Positions 7,942 through 16,651 of a stretch of DNA of 64,000 nt are shown one piece after another. Made by a program: the position numbers and the translations under genes. The first letter of the stretch is position 1. Every line of letters starts with the position of its first letter. The stretch covers positions 61,280-125,279 of the forward strand of contig DATEOC010000031.1 in assembly GCA_035274425.1 (NCBI GenBank), read 5' to 3'. Source of the DNA: JADMIH01 sp035274425 (GTDB lineage Bacteria; Chloroflexota; Chloroflexia; QHBQ01; JADMIH01). The notes beneath the pieces are model-generated. The model did not search any database and was not told the origin of the DNA. It saw nothing but the letters and a program-made list of their open reading frames with translations.

Positions 7942-7965
7942 TATTGCACACAATTGAGGTGCTAA

Positions 7966-8964
7966 ATGAGTTCCCTGATGGGTAATGTAACGTCAGGATT
8001 GGAGAAAATAATGAAACTATCTGGATTGCATCACGTCTCGGCCGTCACCGGGGACGCTGCGGGCAACGTCAGGTTTTACACACAGGTGTTGGGCCTGCGC
8101 CTGGTGAAGAAGACGGTGAACCAGGACGACGTTTCGATGTATCACCTCTTTTACGGTGATGAAGCAGGAAGCGCGGGCACGGAAGTCACCTTCTTCGACT
8201 GGCCCCATGCCGGCAAGAACGTCCCCGGCGTTGGCAGCATCGCGGCTATATCCTTGAGGGTGCCGGGCCGCGAGGTGCTCGGCTGGTGGGAGGAAAGGTT
8301 CAACAGGCTGGAAGTGCCCCATGAGGGGGTGGTCGAGCGTGGCGGCCGTGCAACTATCGCTTTCACCGACCCTGAGGGGCAGAGGCTGATACTGGCCGAC
8401 GATGGTGGCGCGCCTGGGGGCACTCCCTGGATTGATAGTCCGGTGCCGCCCAAATACGCTATTACCGGCCTGCACGCCGTCACGATCCTGGTGAGGCGGT
8501 TAGAGCCATCCGCCCTACTTCTAACTGAGGTGCTTGGCTTCAAGCAGGTTGGGGAGTACCCGGCACCCGAAGACCCAACGCGGACAGTGACCGTATTCGC
8601 AGCTGGCGACGGAGGGCCGGGAACCGAAGTACATGTCGAAGTGCGCCCGGAGCTACGGCTTATCAACCTGGGTGTCGGTGGAGTGCATCATGTGGCGTTC
8701 AGGACGCCGAACGATGAGGAGCACAAGCGGTGGCAGCAGCGCCTCACCGAGATGGGTCTACACGTGACACCTGTCATAGACCGCTACTATTTCCGCTCGA
8801 TCTATTTCAGAGAACCGGGAGGAGTGCTATACGAGATTGCCACCGACGGGCCGGGCTTCGCGACGGACGAGTCTGTCGAGCACCTGGGCGAGCGGCTAGC
8901 GCTGCCGCCCTTCCTGGAGCCGCATCGCGCCGAGATCGAGGCGAACCTACACCCTATCGGCTGA
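7966..8964 (+). CDS. Ring-cleaving dioxygenase / glyoxalase-fold protein (MhqO/PcpA-like)
   Basis: 332 aa with two vicinal-oxygen-chelate (glyoxalase) units. Seen: LSGLHHVSAVTGDAAGNVRFYTQVLGLRLVKKTVNQDD near the start, ITGLHAVTILV at about residue 165, and LGVGGVHHVAF at about 240, with His and Glu residues in metal-site positions (HHV; EIATD). This family includes Fe(II) hydroquinone ring-cleaving dioxygenases and putative quinone-stress enzymes. Two starts are possible: ATG 7966 with GAGG, or ATG 8011 with GGAG, the latter matching the family N terminus better. A palindromic operator precedes it and a strong hairpin follows. Confidence 0.85.
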   Translation: MSSLMGNVTSGLEKIMKLSGLHHVSAVTGDAAGNVRFYTQVLGLRLVKKTVNQDDVSMYHLFYGDEAGSAGTEVTFFDWPHAGKNVPGVGSIAAISLRVPGREVLGWWEERFNRLEVPHEGVVERGGRATIAFTDPEGQRLILADDGGAPGGTPWIDSPVPPKYAITGLHAVTILVRRLEPSALLLTEVLGFKQVGEYPAPEDPTRTVTVFAAGDGGPGTEVHVEVRPELRLINLGVGGVHHVAFRTPNDEEHKRWQQRLTEMGLHVTPVIDRYYFRSIYFREPGGVLYEIATDGPGFATDESVEHLGERLALPPFLEPHRAEIEANLHPIG

Positions 8965-8982
8965 AACAGCCCTAACTTTTAG

Positions 8983-9029
8983 TTTCTCAATGAAAATGAG
9001 CGCCTGCGGCGCTCATTTTCATTGAGAAA
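8983..9029. terminator. Bidirectional terminator hairpin
   Basis: Perfect 22-bp stem (8983-9004 / 9008-9029) with a 3-nt loop, between the convergent dioxygenase-like gene and the FHA-ABC gene. T-rich arm ends make it usable in both directions. Confidence 0.85.
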
Positions 9030-9041
9030 GAAGAGACTTAT

Positions 9042-12000
9042 TTATCCCTGGAACTTGTCGCGCTGCTTTTGGCGCAGCCAGGCAAGGCCGAGGAACAACA
9101 GGCTGAGGCCAATCAGCACGAGCCACCTGAGTAGCAGGTGTCCAGCCGTTGAGCTGAAATCGAGCATCGAATTGGGGTCAGCATTCGGAATAATCCTCTC
9201 CCTGGTGAGACCCACCGAGTCGCCCATCGCCTCGGTAGCCCAGTTTGTGAACATGAGCCTGCTCACAGGGTCAAGGAAGCCTGGGAGATTGATGACCACC
9301 TTGCTCAAGACGAACTGCGGGATCATCACCATAGGCACGAGCGCACCCAGCACCTCTTGAGTACGTGCGAAGGCCGAGAGCAGCAGGCCCAGGGACATGC
9401 CCCCAATCGCGGTGAGGAAGAGGGTGATGAACATCTCCAGCGGAGCCCAGAATAGTGCGCCACCGCTGGGAGGCGGGGCTTTGAGGAGCACCAGCAACAC
9501 CAATATGAAGCTCTGGTAGAGGTTGAAGAAGCTCAGCACCGATATCTTGGAGAAGAGATAAGGCCCCAGCCGCAGCCCCACCATGCGCTCACGCCTGTAG
9601 ATGCCGCGCTCCTTCACAAGCTCGCGCATCGAGAGGAGCACTCCGAGGTAAACGGCGCTCACGCTCATCGAGAAGAGAACCGTTTGGGCCAGCAACTGCT
9701 GGTCCGTGAACATGTTAGGCTCGGACAGGAAGGAAAGCAAAAGCCCTATAACAAACGGCTGCACGACCATCAAGACGAGGAACGACCAGTCCGACAGCAC
9801 CAGAGATTTATCGCGGCGTAGGAGCGTGCCAAACTGGGGGCGTCTACGCTGGGGGAGTTGCATGGCGTATTGGGCCGCATAAGCGGGCGCACCCATAGGC
9901 ATTGCCGCCGGGTAAGGGGAACGTCCGGCCATAGGTAGAGACGCGGCTGGGGGAGGCGACATCACTTGCTGTGCCGGGGCTGAAGGCGCAACAGGAGACA
10001 TAGGAGAGGCGGCAGTCATGGCTCCAGGGGGTGGGGCGTAGGGCGATGGCGCGGGAGGGGCAGGAGGGGGCGCGAGTGGCTGAGGGGCCGCCGACACGGT
10101 GGCAGTCCAGGAGCCGGGCTGCTGCGCTGCCGGAACCGCGCCGCCCTTACTCTTACCGGGCGGAGCCGGGGGCGGGGGCAAGGGGTTGTTCTGAGGCGAT
10201 ACAGGCGGAGAGCCATAAGGTTTCGCGCCTTGTGCCGGGGGTGGAGGCGGCGGAGGTAAAGATGAAGATTGCGAAGGTGGTTGTGGAGGCGACGATATGT
10301 TTGCACTTGTGGCTGTGGAAGGAGGCACCTGAGATTGCCTGGGTGGAGAGGGCACAGGGGCAGGACTTGCCTTACCTGACGCCGGTGCCTGACTTCTCGT
10401 GATGCTTGGCATAGGGGGGCGCGAAGGGCGTTGCGCGGTCTGCGCCGGGCTGACGGGTACTCTGACTACCGGACGCTGCCCGGTCCCGCTTGGAGATGGA
10501 GGGGGCATAGCGGGCTGTGGACTTTGCACGGCGGACATTGGTGTGCGTACTGCTACCGCCTGTTGGGTGGAGATGGCACCTGTGGAGAGCGGGCCGGTCC
10601 GCGAGGCGCTGGCAGCACCAAACTGGAGGCGCGCCTGGATAAACTCCTGGTAATGCGCCGACCTTTTGAAATCGGCAGCGAGGCGTGAAGGGTCGGGTGA
10701 TTGGTCCAGCTTGTCGTACACGACTGCATAGCGCTGAGCCGGGGAGAAATCGGGGTTGACGCCGAAGTAGTCAGATACCTGGTCAGGGGGGCCGAAGTAA
10801 ACTAGATGCCCTCCAGGGGCAAGCCACCCTACGTAGTCGGCGTAATCAAGGAAGTTGAGGCGGTGGCTAATGAGGACGATACTGGTGCCGTCATTAGCCA
10901 GGTTACGCAGCATTATTATCAAACTCTGCTCTAACGCCAGGTCCTGACCCTCCGTCGGCTCGTCCAGGAATAAGATGCCGGGACGGTTCAGCAACTCCAC
11001 CGCTATACTCACCCTCTTACGCTGCCCACCACTCAGCCTGTTGATGCGCTGGCGCGTCTGCGGCACTAAACGTAACTGCTTCAGCACGGCGTGGACGCGT
11101 GACTCGCGCTCTTCGGCGGTGAAGGTGGCAGGCAGGCGCAATTCGGCGGCGTACAGAAGCTCCTCGAAGACGGTAAGCTGCTCGTGTATTATGTCGTCCT
11201 GCGGCACGTAGCCCATCTGGGGACGCAACAGATGGGGGTCATCTTTGTAAGGGTGCCCTTTGTAGAAGAGACCGCCTGCCTGGGGGTAGATGAAGGTGCT
11301 GAGGATGTGCATCAGCGTGCTTTTGCCTGAGCCGCTGGAGCCTGCCAGCACTATGAAGTCGTTAGGGCCGACGACTATATCCACGTCCTGTAGCAGCGTC
11401 TTTCTGCGCTGGGGCGGGGTGAGGGTTGCACCAAACTGCCGGCTCGCACCGGGGTTAAAGGTACGCTTTGTGAGGTAACGCACGTACTGGCTGGCCCACA
11501 TATTGGCTTCTATTGTTACCGTGCGGTACAGCCCGTGCCCGACGATGTGCTCATCAGCCTCGACGCCGAGGGGGAGCATTATCATACGAGAGGCGTCTAT
11601 CTTTCGTACGCTATACTGGGCCTTGCCGAAGCGCACCATGTCATCCTGCTTCAGCGTGACACTCTGGCCTCGGGCAAGCTGCACATTGTTCACGAAGGTG
11701 CCATTGGAGCTTGCGGCATCACTCAGCTCATAGCTCGTGCCCGCGGGGTTGGTGACTTTGGTGATCGTGGCGTGGTGGTCAGAGGCGTTCTCACCGAAGA
11801 GGCGCAAATGCCCCGGCCCGACGTTCCTGCCAACCTTGAGAGGGTTATGCCCTCCCGGGTGGAGGAGCCAGCGCTTGACGGGGGGCCGCTCGATGGGGTC
11901 ATGGTAGATGAGGCGCACGCTGGTGGGGCCGCCCACCGGGCCAAGCCATATCTCGTCGCCGTCATCGAGGCGCGCCCAGGCCATGCGCTGGTTGTTGCGA

Positions 12001-12368
12001 TAGGAGCCGTTAGGACTGCGCATATCCTCAAAGCGCCAGACGACCAGCGTTGGGTCGCGATTGTCGAGGTGGATGCGAGCGTGGAAGGCGGCTACCGCCG
12101 TCGCGCCACTGTCCACGTTGATCAGATTGGGAGATTGGTTAGATGCGGGAGCGCGCCCGATTGTATAGACTGGGATGGCGTCAACAAGGGGGATGCTCCT
12201 GGGGGTGCCGAACCCGCCCGTGGCAATCTCAAGAAAGGCCTGTACGGGACGCGTAAACGCCACGGTGCCGGTAGTGTGGCGCTGAATGGGCGTGCCACAC
12301 CGCGGGCACTGGGTGTCCCGTGGCCCGATACTATATGCGCATTTAGGGCAGTGTGTGAGAATAGCCAT
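9042..12368 (-). CDS. Zinc-ribbon/FHA-domain ABC exporter, ATPase and permease fused
   Basis: 1108 aa half-transporter of the ABCG/Rv1747 type. Order: N-terminal zinc ribbon (CPKC...CPRC, residues 8-26); two FHA domains (about 60-150 and 170-275, each with a phosphothreonine-binding SPNGSY or SSNGTFVNN motif); ABC ATPase with Walker A GSSGSGKST (about 342), signature LSGGQRKR (about 446), Walker B ILFLDEPT; a Pro/Ser/Ala-rich linker of about 230 residues (605-835); then about six membrane helices (845-1090). FHA domains bind phosphothreonine, so regulation by Ser/Thr kinases is expected from the family. The substrate is unknown. Convergent with the gene on the left. Confidence 0.9.
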   Translation of the reverse strand: MAILTHCPKCAYSIGPRDTQCPRCGTPIQRHTTGTVAFTRPVQAFLEIATGGFGTPRSIPLVDAIPVYTIGRAPASNQSPNLINVDSGATAVAAFHARIHLDNRDPTLVVWRFEDMRSPNGSYRNNQRMAWARLDDGDEIWLGPVGGPTSVRLIYHDPIERPPVKRWLLHPGGHNPLKVGRNVGPGHLRLFGENASDHHATITKVTNPAGTSYELSDAASSNGTFVNNVQLARGQSVTLKQDDMVRFGKAQYSVRKIDASRMIMLPLGVEADEHIVGHGLYRTVTIEANMWASQYVRYLTKRTFNPGASRQFGATLTPPQRRKTLLQDVDIVVGPNDFIVLAGSSGSGKSTLMHILSTFIYPQAGGLFYKGHPYKDDPHLLRPQMGYVPQDDIIHEQLTVFEELLYAAELRLPATFTAEERESRVHAVLKQLRLVPQTRQRINRLSGGQRKRVSIAVELLNRPGILFLDEPTEGQDLALEQSLIIMLRNLANDGTSIVLISHRLNFLDYADYVGWLAPGGHLVYFGPPDQVSDYFGVNPDFSPAQRYAVVYDKLDQSPDPSRLAADFKRSAHYQEFIQARLQFGAASASRTGPLSTGAISTQQAVAVRTPMSAVQSPQPAMPPPSPSGTGQRPVVRVPVSPAQTAQRPSRPPMPSITRSQAPASGKASPAPVPSPPRQSQVPPSTATSANISSPPQPPSQSSSLPPPPPPPAQGAKPYGSPPVSPQNNPLPPPPAPPGKSKGGAVPAAQQPGSWTATVSAAPQPLAPPPAPPAPSPYAPPPGAMTAASPMSPVAPSAPAQQVMSPPPAASLPMAGRSPYPAAMPMGAPAYAAQYAMQLPQRRRPQFGTLLRRDKSLVLSDWSFLVLMVVQPFVIGLLLSFLSEPNMFTDQQLLAQTVLFSMSVSAVYLGVLLSMRELVKERGIYRRERMVGLRLGPYLFSKISVLSFFNLYQSFILVLLVLLKAPPPSGGALFWAPLEMFITLFLTAIGGMSLGLLLSAFARTQEVLGALVPMVMIPQFVLSKVVINLPGFLDPVSRLMFTNWATEAMGDSVGLTRERIIPNADPNSMLDFSSTAGHLLLRWLVLIGLSLLFLGLAWLRQKQRDKFQG

Positions 12369-12387
12369 GAACCGGCCTCTTTATAGG

Positions 12388-12471
12388 GGACGAAGGACGA
12401 TAGAGTGAAACGTGATGCGTGATGCGTGATGCGTGATGATAGACGATAGACGATAGACGATAGACGATAGA
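12388..12471. repeat. Twelve-unit heptamer array with unit switching
   Basis: 84 nt divide exactly into 12 heptamers: GGACGAA, GGACGAT, AGAGTGA, AACGTGA, three TGCGTGA, TGATAGA, four CGATAGA. The unit changes twice but the 7-nt phase never slips. It lies in the leader of the FHA-ABC gene. Confidence 0.92.
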
Positions 12472-12490
12472 CAACTAAACCATAAATAAT

Positions 12491-12541
12491 CTTGGCGGTA
12501 TCTTGGCGGTATCTTGGCGCTCTTGGCGTCTTGGCGGTTCC
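12491..12541. repeat. CTTGGCGGTAT direct repeats
   Basis: CTTGGCGGTAT occurs twice in tandem, followed by shorter CTTGGCG-type copies, ahead of the gatD stop codon. A reverse-oriented relative with GCCAAGA units is at about 61527-61564. Function unknown. Confidence 0.75.
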
Positions 12542-12551
12542 GCTTGGGGCT

Positions 12552-13286
12552 TTAATGCGTCTCGCGGGTGCGCTCGACGGCGTGAGCGTGGGCGAGGAGT
12601 TCAAGGTCGTCTTTCAGGGGTGTTAGCGGGTCGGGGCCGTGCCTGCGGGCCAGCGCCTGGGAGAGAATATGGTCGGCCAGGCGCGGGTTCTTGGGTAGGA
12701 GGGAACCGTGCAGGTAGCACCCGTAAGCGGTCTTGTATACGGCCCCCTCGGTCTTGTCCTCCCCGTTGTTGCCGCCACCTATGATGCTCTTGCCGAGGGG
12801 AGAGCAGCCTGGGCCCAGGAAGGTCTTGCCGGAATGATTCTCGAAGGCAACTATAGTGCCTATGCCTGGCAGCGCGCAGTCCACCAGCACGTTGCCTATG
12901 TAGCGCGTATTTCCCGCCTCGGTGTGAGCATTGAAGAGACCGATGCCGGGCAAGTCATCCGCGTCGAAGGGGCGATAATAATGTCCCAGGAGCTGGTAGC
13001 CGCCGCACACGCTCAATATGACGGCACCACGCTCAACAGCTTCCTTGATAGCGTCACCCTTCTGGCCTTGCAAGTCATGGGCGACGGCTATCTGCTGCTT
13101 GTCCTGCCCGCCCCCGAAGAAGTAGAAGTCATAGTAATCGGGGTCGATACGGTCTCCGAGGCTGACCTTATCCACACGCACCTCGATGCCTCGCCACTGA
13201 GCGCGCCTGCTCAGCGCGAGGATGTTTCCCCTGTCGCCATATATGTTCATAAGTTCTGGATAAAGGAACGCGATGCGTAAGTCCAT
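12552..13286 (-). CDS. gatD: Lipid II isoglutaminyl synthase, glutaminase subunit GatD
   Basis: 244-aa class I glutamine amidotransferase (CobB/CobQ type). It releases ammonia from Gln for MurT, which amidates the D-Glu of lipid II. Nucleophile Cys in SVCGGYQLLG (about residue 93) and catalytic His in YLHGSLLPKNP (about 193) are visible, plus the N-terminal YPELMNIYGDRGN typical of GatD. Its partner murT lies 1.3 kb upstream with a transporter gene between, whereas the two are usually adjacent. It has its own leader with a heptamer array, so separate transcription is possible. Confidence 0.92.
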   Translation of the reverse strand: MDLRIAFLYPELMNIYGDRGNILALSRRAQWRGIEVRVDKVSLGDRIDPDYYDFYFFGGGQDKQQIAVAHDLQGQKGDAIKEAVERGAVILSVCGGYQLLGHYYRPFDADDLPGIGLFNAHTEAGNTRYIGNVLVDCALPGIGTIVAFENHSGKTFLGPGCSPLGKSIIGGGNNGEDKTEGAVYKTAYGCYLHGSLLPKNPRLADHILSQALARRHGPDPLTPLKDDLELLAHAHAVERTRETH

Positions 13287-13305
13287 GCTGTACCTCGGGA
13301 AATGT

Positions 13306-13382
13306 GACGACGGACGACGGACGGTGAAACGTGATGCGTGATGCGTGATGCGTGATGCGTGATGCGTGATGCGTGATGCGTG
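13306..13382. repeat. Eleven-unit heptamer array upstream of gatD
   Basis: Units GACGACG, GACGACG, GACGGTG, AAACGTG, then seven ATGCGTG, all in one 7-nt phase. It occupies the gatD leader. Confidence 0.92.
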
Positions 13383-13433
13383 ACTATTTAACCATAAAGC
13401 CGCTAAGAAGACAAAGATTAGTGTAGAAGTCCA

Positions 13434-13477
13434 AACCTAACCTCACATGTTAAGGAGTCCTTATGTGAGGTTAGGTT
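13434..13477. terminator. Terminator-like inverted repeat downstream of the EamA gene
   Basis: Arms 13434-13448 and 13463-13477 pair over 15 bp, and the inner TAAGGA/TCCTTA extends the stem with a 2-nt bulge. A second 10-bp repeat, CTAATCTACC (13511-13520) / GGTAGATTAG (13541-13550), follows. Both lie in the 329-nt gap between gatD and the EamA gene, which holds no ORF, and could end the murT-EamA transcript before gatD. Confidence 0.6.
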
Positions 13478-13615
13478 ATAAGGAGGACGGCGCTTCCGAT
13501 ACTAGCTGATCTAATCTACCAATAGACTTCTCTTAAGATGGGTAGATTAGTTTGTGGCTCTCTCCACCGCCCTTACCACCAGTCTAAAGGGTTGCGCACA
13601 GAAAATACCAATCAC

Positions 13616-14476
13616 TTACCCCAACGCGAGGGCGGTGATGCCCGCGACTACGGCGCAGGAGGCTAACAGGCGGCGTCCCGCGTCACCCTCTGAGAGGAGG
13701 CGTGCCCCCATGATGGCACCTATCAGGATGCTGACTTCACGCGCCGGGGCGACGTAGCTGACGGGGGTGAAAGCGAGGGCCGTCAGGACCAGGATGTACG
13801 ACAGGGGGCTGAAGAGCGCCAAACCCAGCACCTCTATGCGGTTGGTGGCCCATTCCCGCCGGACCTCACCCCAATGGCCGCCGATATAGGGCGTGAGTAT
13901 GGTTATGCGCGCCACACCTGCCAGGACGAAGTATAACACGGGCGGCACCATGAGCGGGCCGACTGCCTGCTTGTCCCACAGGGTATAGACGGCTATAACC
14001 GCACCCGTGAGGAGACCATATACCACTGCCGTTCTCGCGCCTGACTTGACACCTGCGCGAGGCCCACCCGCCAGCAGAAAGACCCCTACCGCTACCAAAA
14101 ATGCCCCAGCAATGGCTACCGGGCCAGGCCGCTCACCAAAGAACGCGATAGCTGCCAGTGTGGAGAGGACCGGCCCGGTCCCTCGCGCCAACGGGTAGAC
14201 CAGCGACAGGTCGCCTGCGCGGTAGCCCCGCATGAGGAGCACGAAATAGCCCAGGTGGAGCATAGAGCTGACGACTATAAAGAGGAATTGCAACCAGCCG
14301 AGATAGGGCCTCTCTATAAGGTAGACTGCAAGGGCGATTGGCCCGTAGAAGCCAATCGAAATAAGGTCGGAGAGCCACACAAAAGGGACGCCACCGCCAG
14401 ACCGCTTAGCGAGCAGGTTCCAGGTCGCATGCAGCAGTGCCGAAAGGAGGACCAGGGCGAGGGCAAAGCCGGTCAA
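13616..14476 (-). CDS. EamA/DMT-superfamily membrane transporter
   Basis: 286 aa, about ten hydrophobic helices in two EamA-type halves. The start MTGFALALVLLSALLHATWNLLAKRSGG is typical of this drug/metabolite transporter group, and the GTGPVLSTLAAIAFFGERP and PVSYVAPAREVSILIGAIMGA segments are the conserved helix-hairpin ends of each half. Substrate cannot be told. It lies between murT and gatD on the same strand, so a link with cell-wall metabolism is possible but only inferred. Confidence 0.85.
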   Translation of the reverse strand: MTGFALALVLLSALLHATWNLLAKRSGGGVPFVWLSDLISIGFYGPIALAVYLIERPYLGWLQFLFIVVSSMLHLGYFVLLMRGYRAGDLSLVYPLARGTGPVLSTLAAIAFFGERPGPVAIAGAFLVAVGVFLLAGGPRAGVKSGARTAVVYGLLTGAVIAVYTLWDKQAVGPLMVPPVLYFVLAGVARITILTPYIGGHWGEVRREWATNRIEVLGLALFSPLSYILVLTALAFTPVSYVAPAREVSILIGAIMGARLLSEGDAGRRLLASCAVVAGITALALG

Positions 14477-14493
14477 GCCACGACCCTACGGCG

Positions 14494-14556
14494 GGACGAA
14501 GGACGAAGGACGAAAGACGAATGGTAACACTCACGCATCACGTTTCACGTTTCACG
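14494..14556. repeat. Nine-unit heptamer array after murT
   Basis: Units GGACGAA x3, AGACGAA, TGGTAAC, ACTCACG, CATCACG, TTTCACG x2, in constant 7-nt phase. The array ends 2 nt from the murT stop codon. Confidence 0.9.
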
Positions 14557-14558
14557 CC

Positions 14559-16013
14559 CTACTGCTCCCAGAACTGCCCCGCCACCCAACCTCTCGTGTG
14601 GAGAAGCTTGCGGAAGGCGAGCATAGCGGTGTAGGTGGGGAGCACGTAGAGGGTATCACCAAGTGGTAAGTCGCGCAGGGCAGCATCGAGGGCCTGCTCA
14701 GGTGAGGGTTCGACCGTCATCATACCAGGGTCCACACCTGCGTACTTCAAGCGCACGCCCATGTCGGATGCGCGGATACCGGAAACGTGGACGCGACCAA
14801 GCGGGTGGGGCGACGTGACCAGCACCTCGAAGTCTACGTCCCATAGCCACGATACGTCGCGTCCGTCCGCCGTGAGGTCGTTGATTATGATGAGGAGATG
14901 CTTGGGGCTGGGAGACGCGTCTTCCTCACCTTCCATACCTTCGAGGGGGAAGAGCATACGCAGCACCTCGTTGAAGCCGACCGGGTTCTTCACCAGCGCC
15001 ATAAGGAGGTCTTTCCCCTCACCGCCTGGCACGGCGACACGCTCGATGCGGCCAAAGGCTGCGGTAAAGTTCTCTAAGCCTTCCTGTATATAGCGAGGAG
15101 CGATGCCAAACGCAAGCGCCGCCGATATCGCGGCCAGCCCGTTGTAGACGTTGTACAGCCCAGGCACCTTGAGAGTGACCTGCATCGGTCCGGCAGGCGT
15201 TATCAGGCTCAGCTCGCTGTTGTCCGTGCCGTGCAGCCGGACTTGGGTCGCAGCTACATCCGGGCGCACGCGAGAAAGCCCACATGATGGGCAGCGCCAG
15301 TGCCCCAGGTGGCCCAGGAGGATGAGGCTGTAATCGAGGCGGCTGTTACAGCGCGGGCACGAAATGGAGTCGGCGGCATGGGGCAGCGTTTCAAGGGCGT
15401 AGCGCGAGTCGGCTATGCCAAAGGTGAAGACGCGAGCATGTAATTCTTCCGTATTGGCGAGGGAGGCAACGGCGGGATCATCGGCATTTAGCACTACCTT
15501 TGAGCGCTGACCGAGCTTCGGAATGGCCGACTGCCACTTGCGGAAGATAGTGTCAATCTCGCCGTAGCGGTCCAGCTGGTCGCGGAAGAGGTTGTTGAAG
15601 AGAGCGACCCTGGGGCGTATGGTGGGAAGGACATTGGGGAGCGCGGCCTCGTCCACCTCGAAGAGGCCCACCCGCAGGTCGCGTGGCAACCCGCCTCCGC
15701 GAGTGGCCGCACCTATCATGGTCGAGACCAGCCCGCGCTCAAGGTTGGAGCCGGAGCGGTTGTGCAGAGGCTGTTTGCCGGCAGCTTCCAGGATGGAGCC
15801 GAGCATACGAGAAGTGGTGGTCTTGCCGTTGGTGCCCGTGACCATGATTGAGCCTTCGGGCAGTTGCGAGGTGAGGGCGCGCAGCACGCTGGGGTAGACC
15901 GCCTGCGCGACCAGGCCGGGCAATGCCGTGCCCCCACCTCTACCAAGAAGGCGGGCGGCCAGAGCCGAGACTTTAGCGGCATTGACGGCGGCGATTAGAG
16001 CCGGATTTCTCAT
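14559..16013 (-). CDS. murT: Lipid II isoglutaminyl synthase, ligase subunit MurT
   Basis: 484-aa Mur-ligase-like enzyme that with GatD converts D-Glu to D-iso-Gln in lipid II. P-loop in MVTGTNGKTTTSRMLGS (about residue 60), then the MurT-specific Cys4 zinc ribbon inserted in the central domain (CPRC...CPSC, about 216-240), and the C-terminal DUF1727 domain (LLIIINDLTADGRDVSWLWDVDF). Its ATG overlaps the hepT stop by 4 nt, so its translation appears coupled to a toxin-antitoxin pair. Length is normal for the family. Confidence 0.93.
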   Translation of the reverse strand: MRNPALIAAVNAAKVSALAARLLGRGGGTALPGLVAQAVYPSVLRALTSQLPEGSIMVTGTNGKTTTSRMLGSILEAAGKQPLHNRSGSNLERGLVSTMIGAATRGGGLPRDLRVGLFEVDEAALPNVLPTIRPRVALFNNLFRDQLDRYGEIDTIFRKWQSAIPKLGQRSKVVLNADDPAVASLANTEELHARVFTFGIADSRYALETLPHAADSISCPRCNSRLDYSLILLGHLGHWRCPSCGLSRVRPDVAATQVRLHGTDNSELSLITPAGPMQVTLKVPGLYNVYNGLAAISAALAFGIAPRYIQEGLENFTAAFGRIERVAVPGGEGKDLLMALVKNPVGFNEVLRMLFPLEGMEGEEDASPSPKHLLIIINDLTADGRDVSWLWDVDFEVLVTSPHPLGRVHVSGIRASDMGVRLKYAGVDPGMMTVEPSPEQALDAALRDLPLGDTLYVLPTYTAMLAFRKLLHTRGWVAGQFWEQ

Positions 16014-16354
16014 TGTTGTAGCTCAGCCACTATTTCCCTAACGCGTGCCTCGAAACCTGGCAGGTCCTCCTTGACCGTTTCCCACGTAATTTCCAGGTCT
16101 ACGTCAAAGTACATATGGATCAATTTGTCTCTCATACCGGCAGCTAGATGCCAAGGCACATCAGGGTAACGCTCTCTAAATATCAGAGGTAGATTTTTCA
16201 CCGCCTCACCGATGATTTCTAAGCGACGGATGGTAGAGTCCTGTGCTTGAATAGAATGAAGGAAGTCATCTTTGGAAAGGCCATTCACATAGCTATGTAT
16301 GATATCTATGCTTTCGAGGATATGCCCAAGGAAGATTTCGGGGGATTTGCTCAC
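16010..16354 (-). CDS. hepT: HepT-like ribonuclease toxin (DUF86)
   Basis: 114 aa, all-helical DUF86/HepT protein. The conserved RX4HXY motif is intact in RDKLIHMYF (about residues 77-85). In characterised MntA-HepT pairs HepT is an RNase toxin whose Tyr is AMPylated by MntA. It overlaps mntA upstream by 4 nt and murT downstream by 4 nt. An intact active motif suggests a working toxin rather than a remnant. Confidence 0.9.
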   Translation of the reverse strand: MSKSPEIFLGHILESIDIIHSYVNGLSKDDFLHSIQAQDSTIRRLEIIGEAVKNLPLIFRERYPDVPWHLAAGMRDKLIHMYFDVDLEITWETVKEDLPGFEARVREIVAELQQ

Positions 16355-16638
16355 AGCACGACTACCTGCTCCTGCAAAACCCTTTCTTTGATTCTATGGT
16401 TCAAAGCCCTATAAGTAACAACGTCAACATGCCTACCTAACACCTTTTCCAGTTCCAGTTGGAGTTCAATCAGGGCAAATAAGCTCTTTTTGCCTCTAAA
16501 CTCTACTAAAATGTCGATATCGCTGTTCTCACCTTGCGTGCCACGTGCGTAGGAGCCGAAGATGGCGGCATGGGCTACATCATGCTGTATCAGCACGGGA
16601 ACAATAGCCTCTTTGATGCCCTCAGGTAAATTATTCAT
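16351..16638 (-). CDS. mntA: MntA-like nucleotidyltransferase antitoxin
   Basis: 95 aa minimal nucleotidyltransferase. The GSX10DXD motif is intact in GSYARGTQGENSDIDILV (about residues 28-45), with a third acidic residue in HVDVV further on. Family members AMPylate and so neutralise HepT. The start MNNLPEGIKEA at 16638 is chosen; a longer reading to 16728 would run into the preceding gene. It follows the zinc-ribbon gene by 13 nt, so it is in the same transcript. Confidence 0.9.
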   Translation of the reverse strand: MNNLPEGIKEAIVPVLIQHDVAHAAIFGSYARGTQGENSDIDILVEFRGKKSLFALIELQLELEKVLGRHVDVVTYRALNHRIKERVLQEQVVVL

Positions 16639-16651
16639 CGCAAGTAGGTAT

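Noticed and set aside
11535..12386. 283-codon frame on the plus strand opposite the FHA-ABC gene
   Set aside because: The minus-strand gene has zinc-ribbon and FHA motifs across the same bases; the plus-strand product has no recognisable fold and a shadow-like composition.
12388..13382. CRISPR array
   Set aside because: Units are 7 nt, with no spacers of uniform length and no cas genes.
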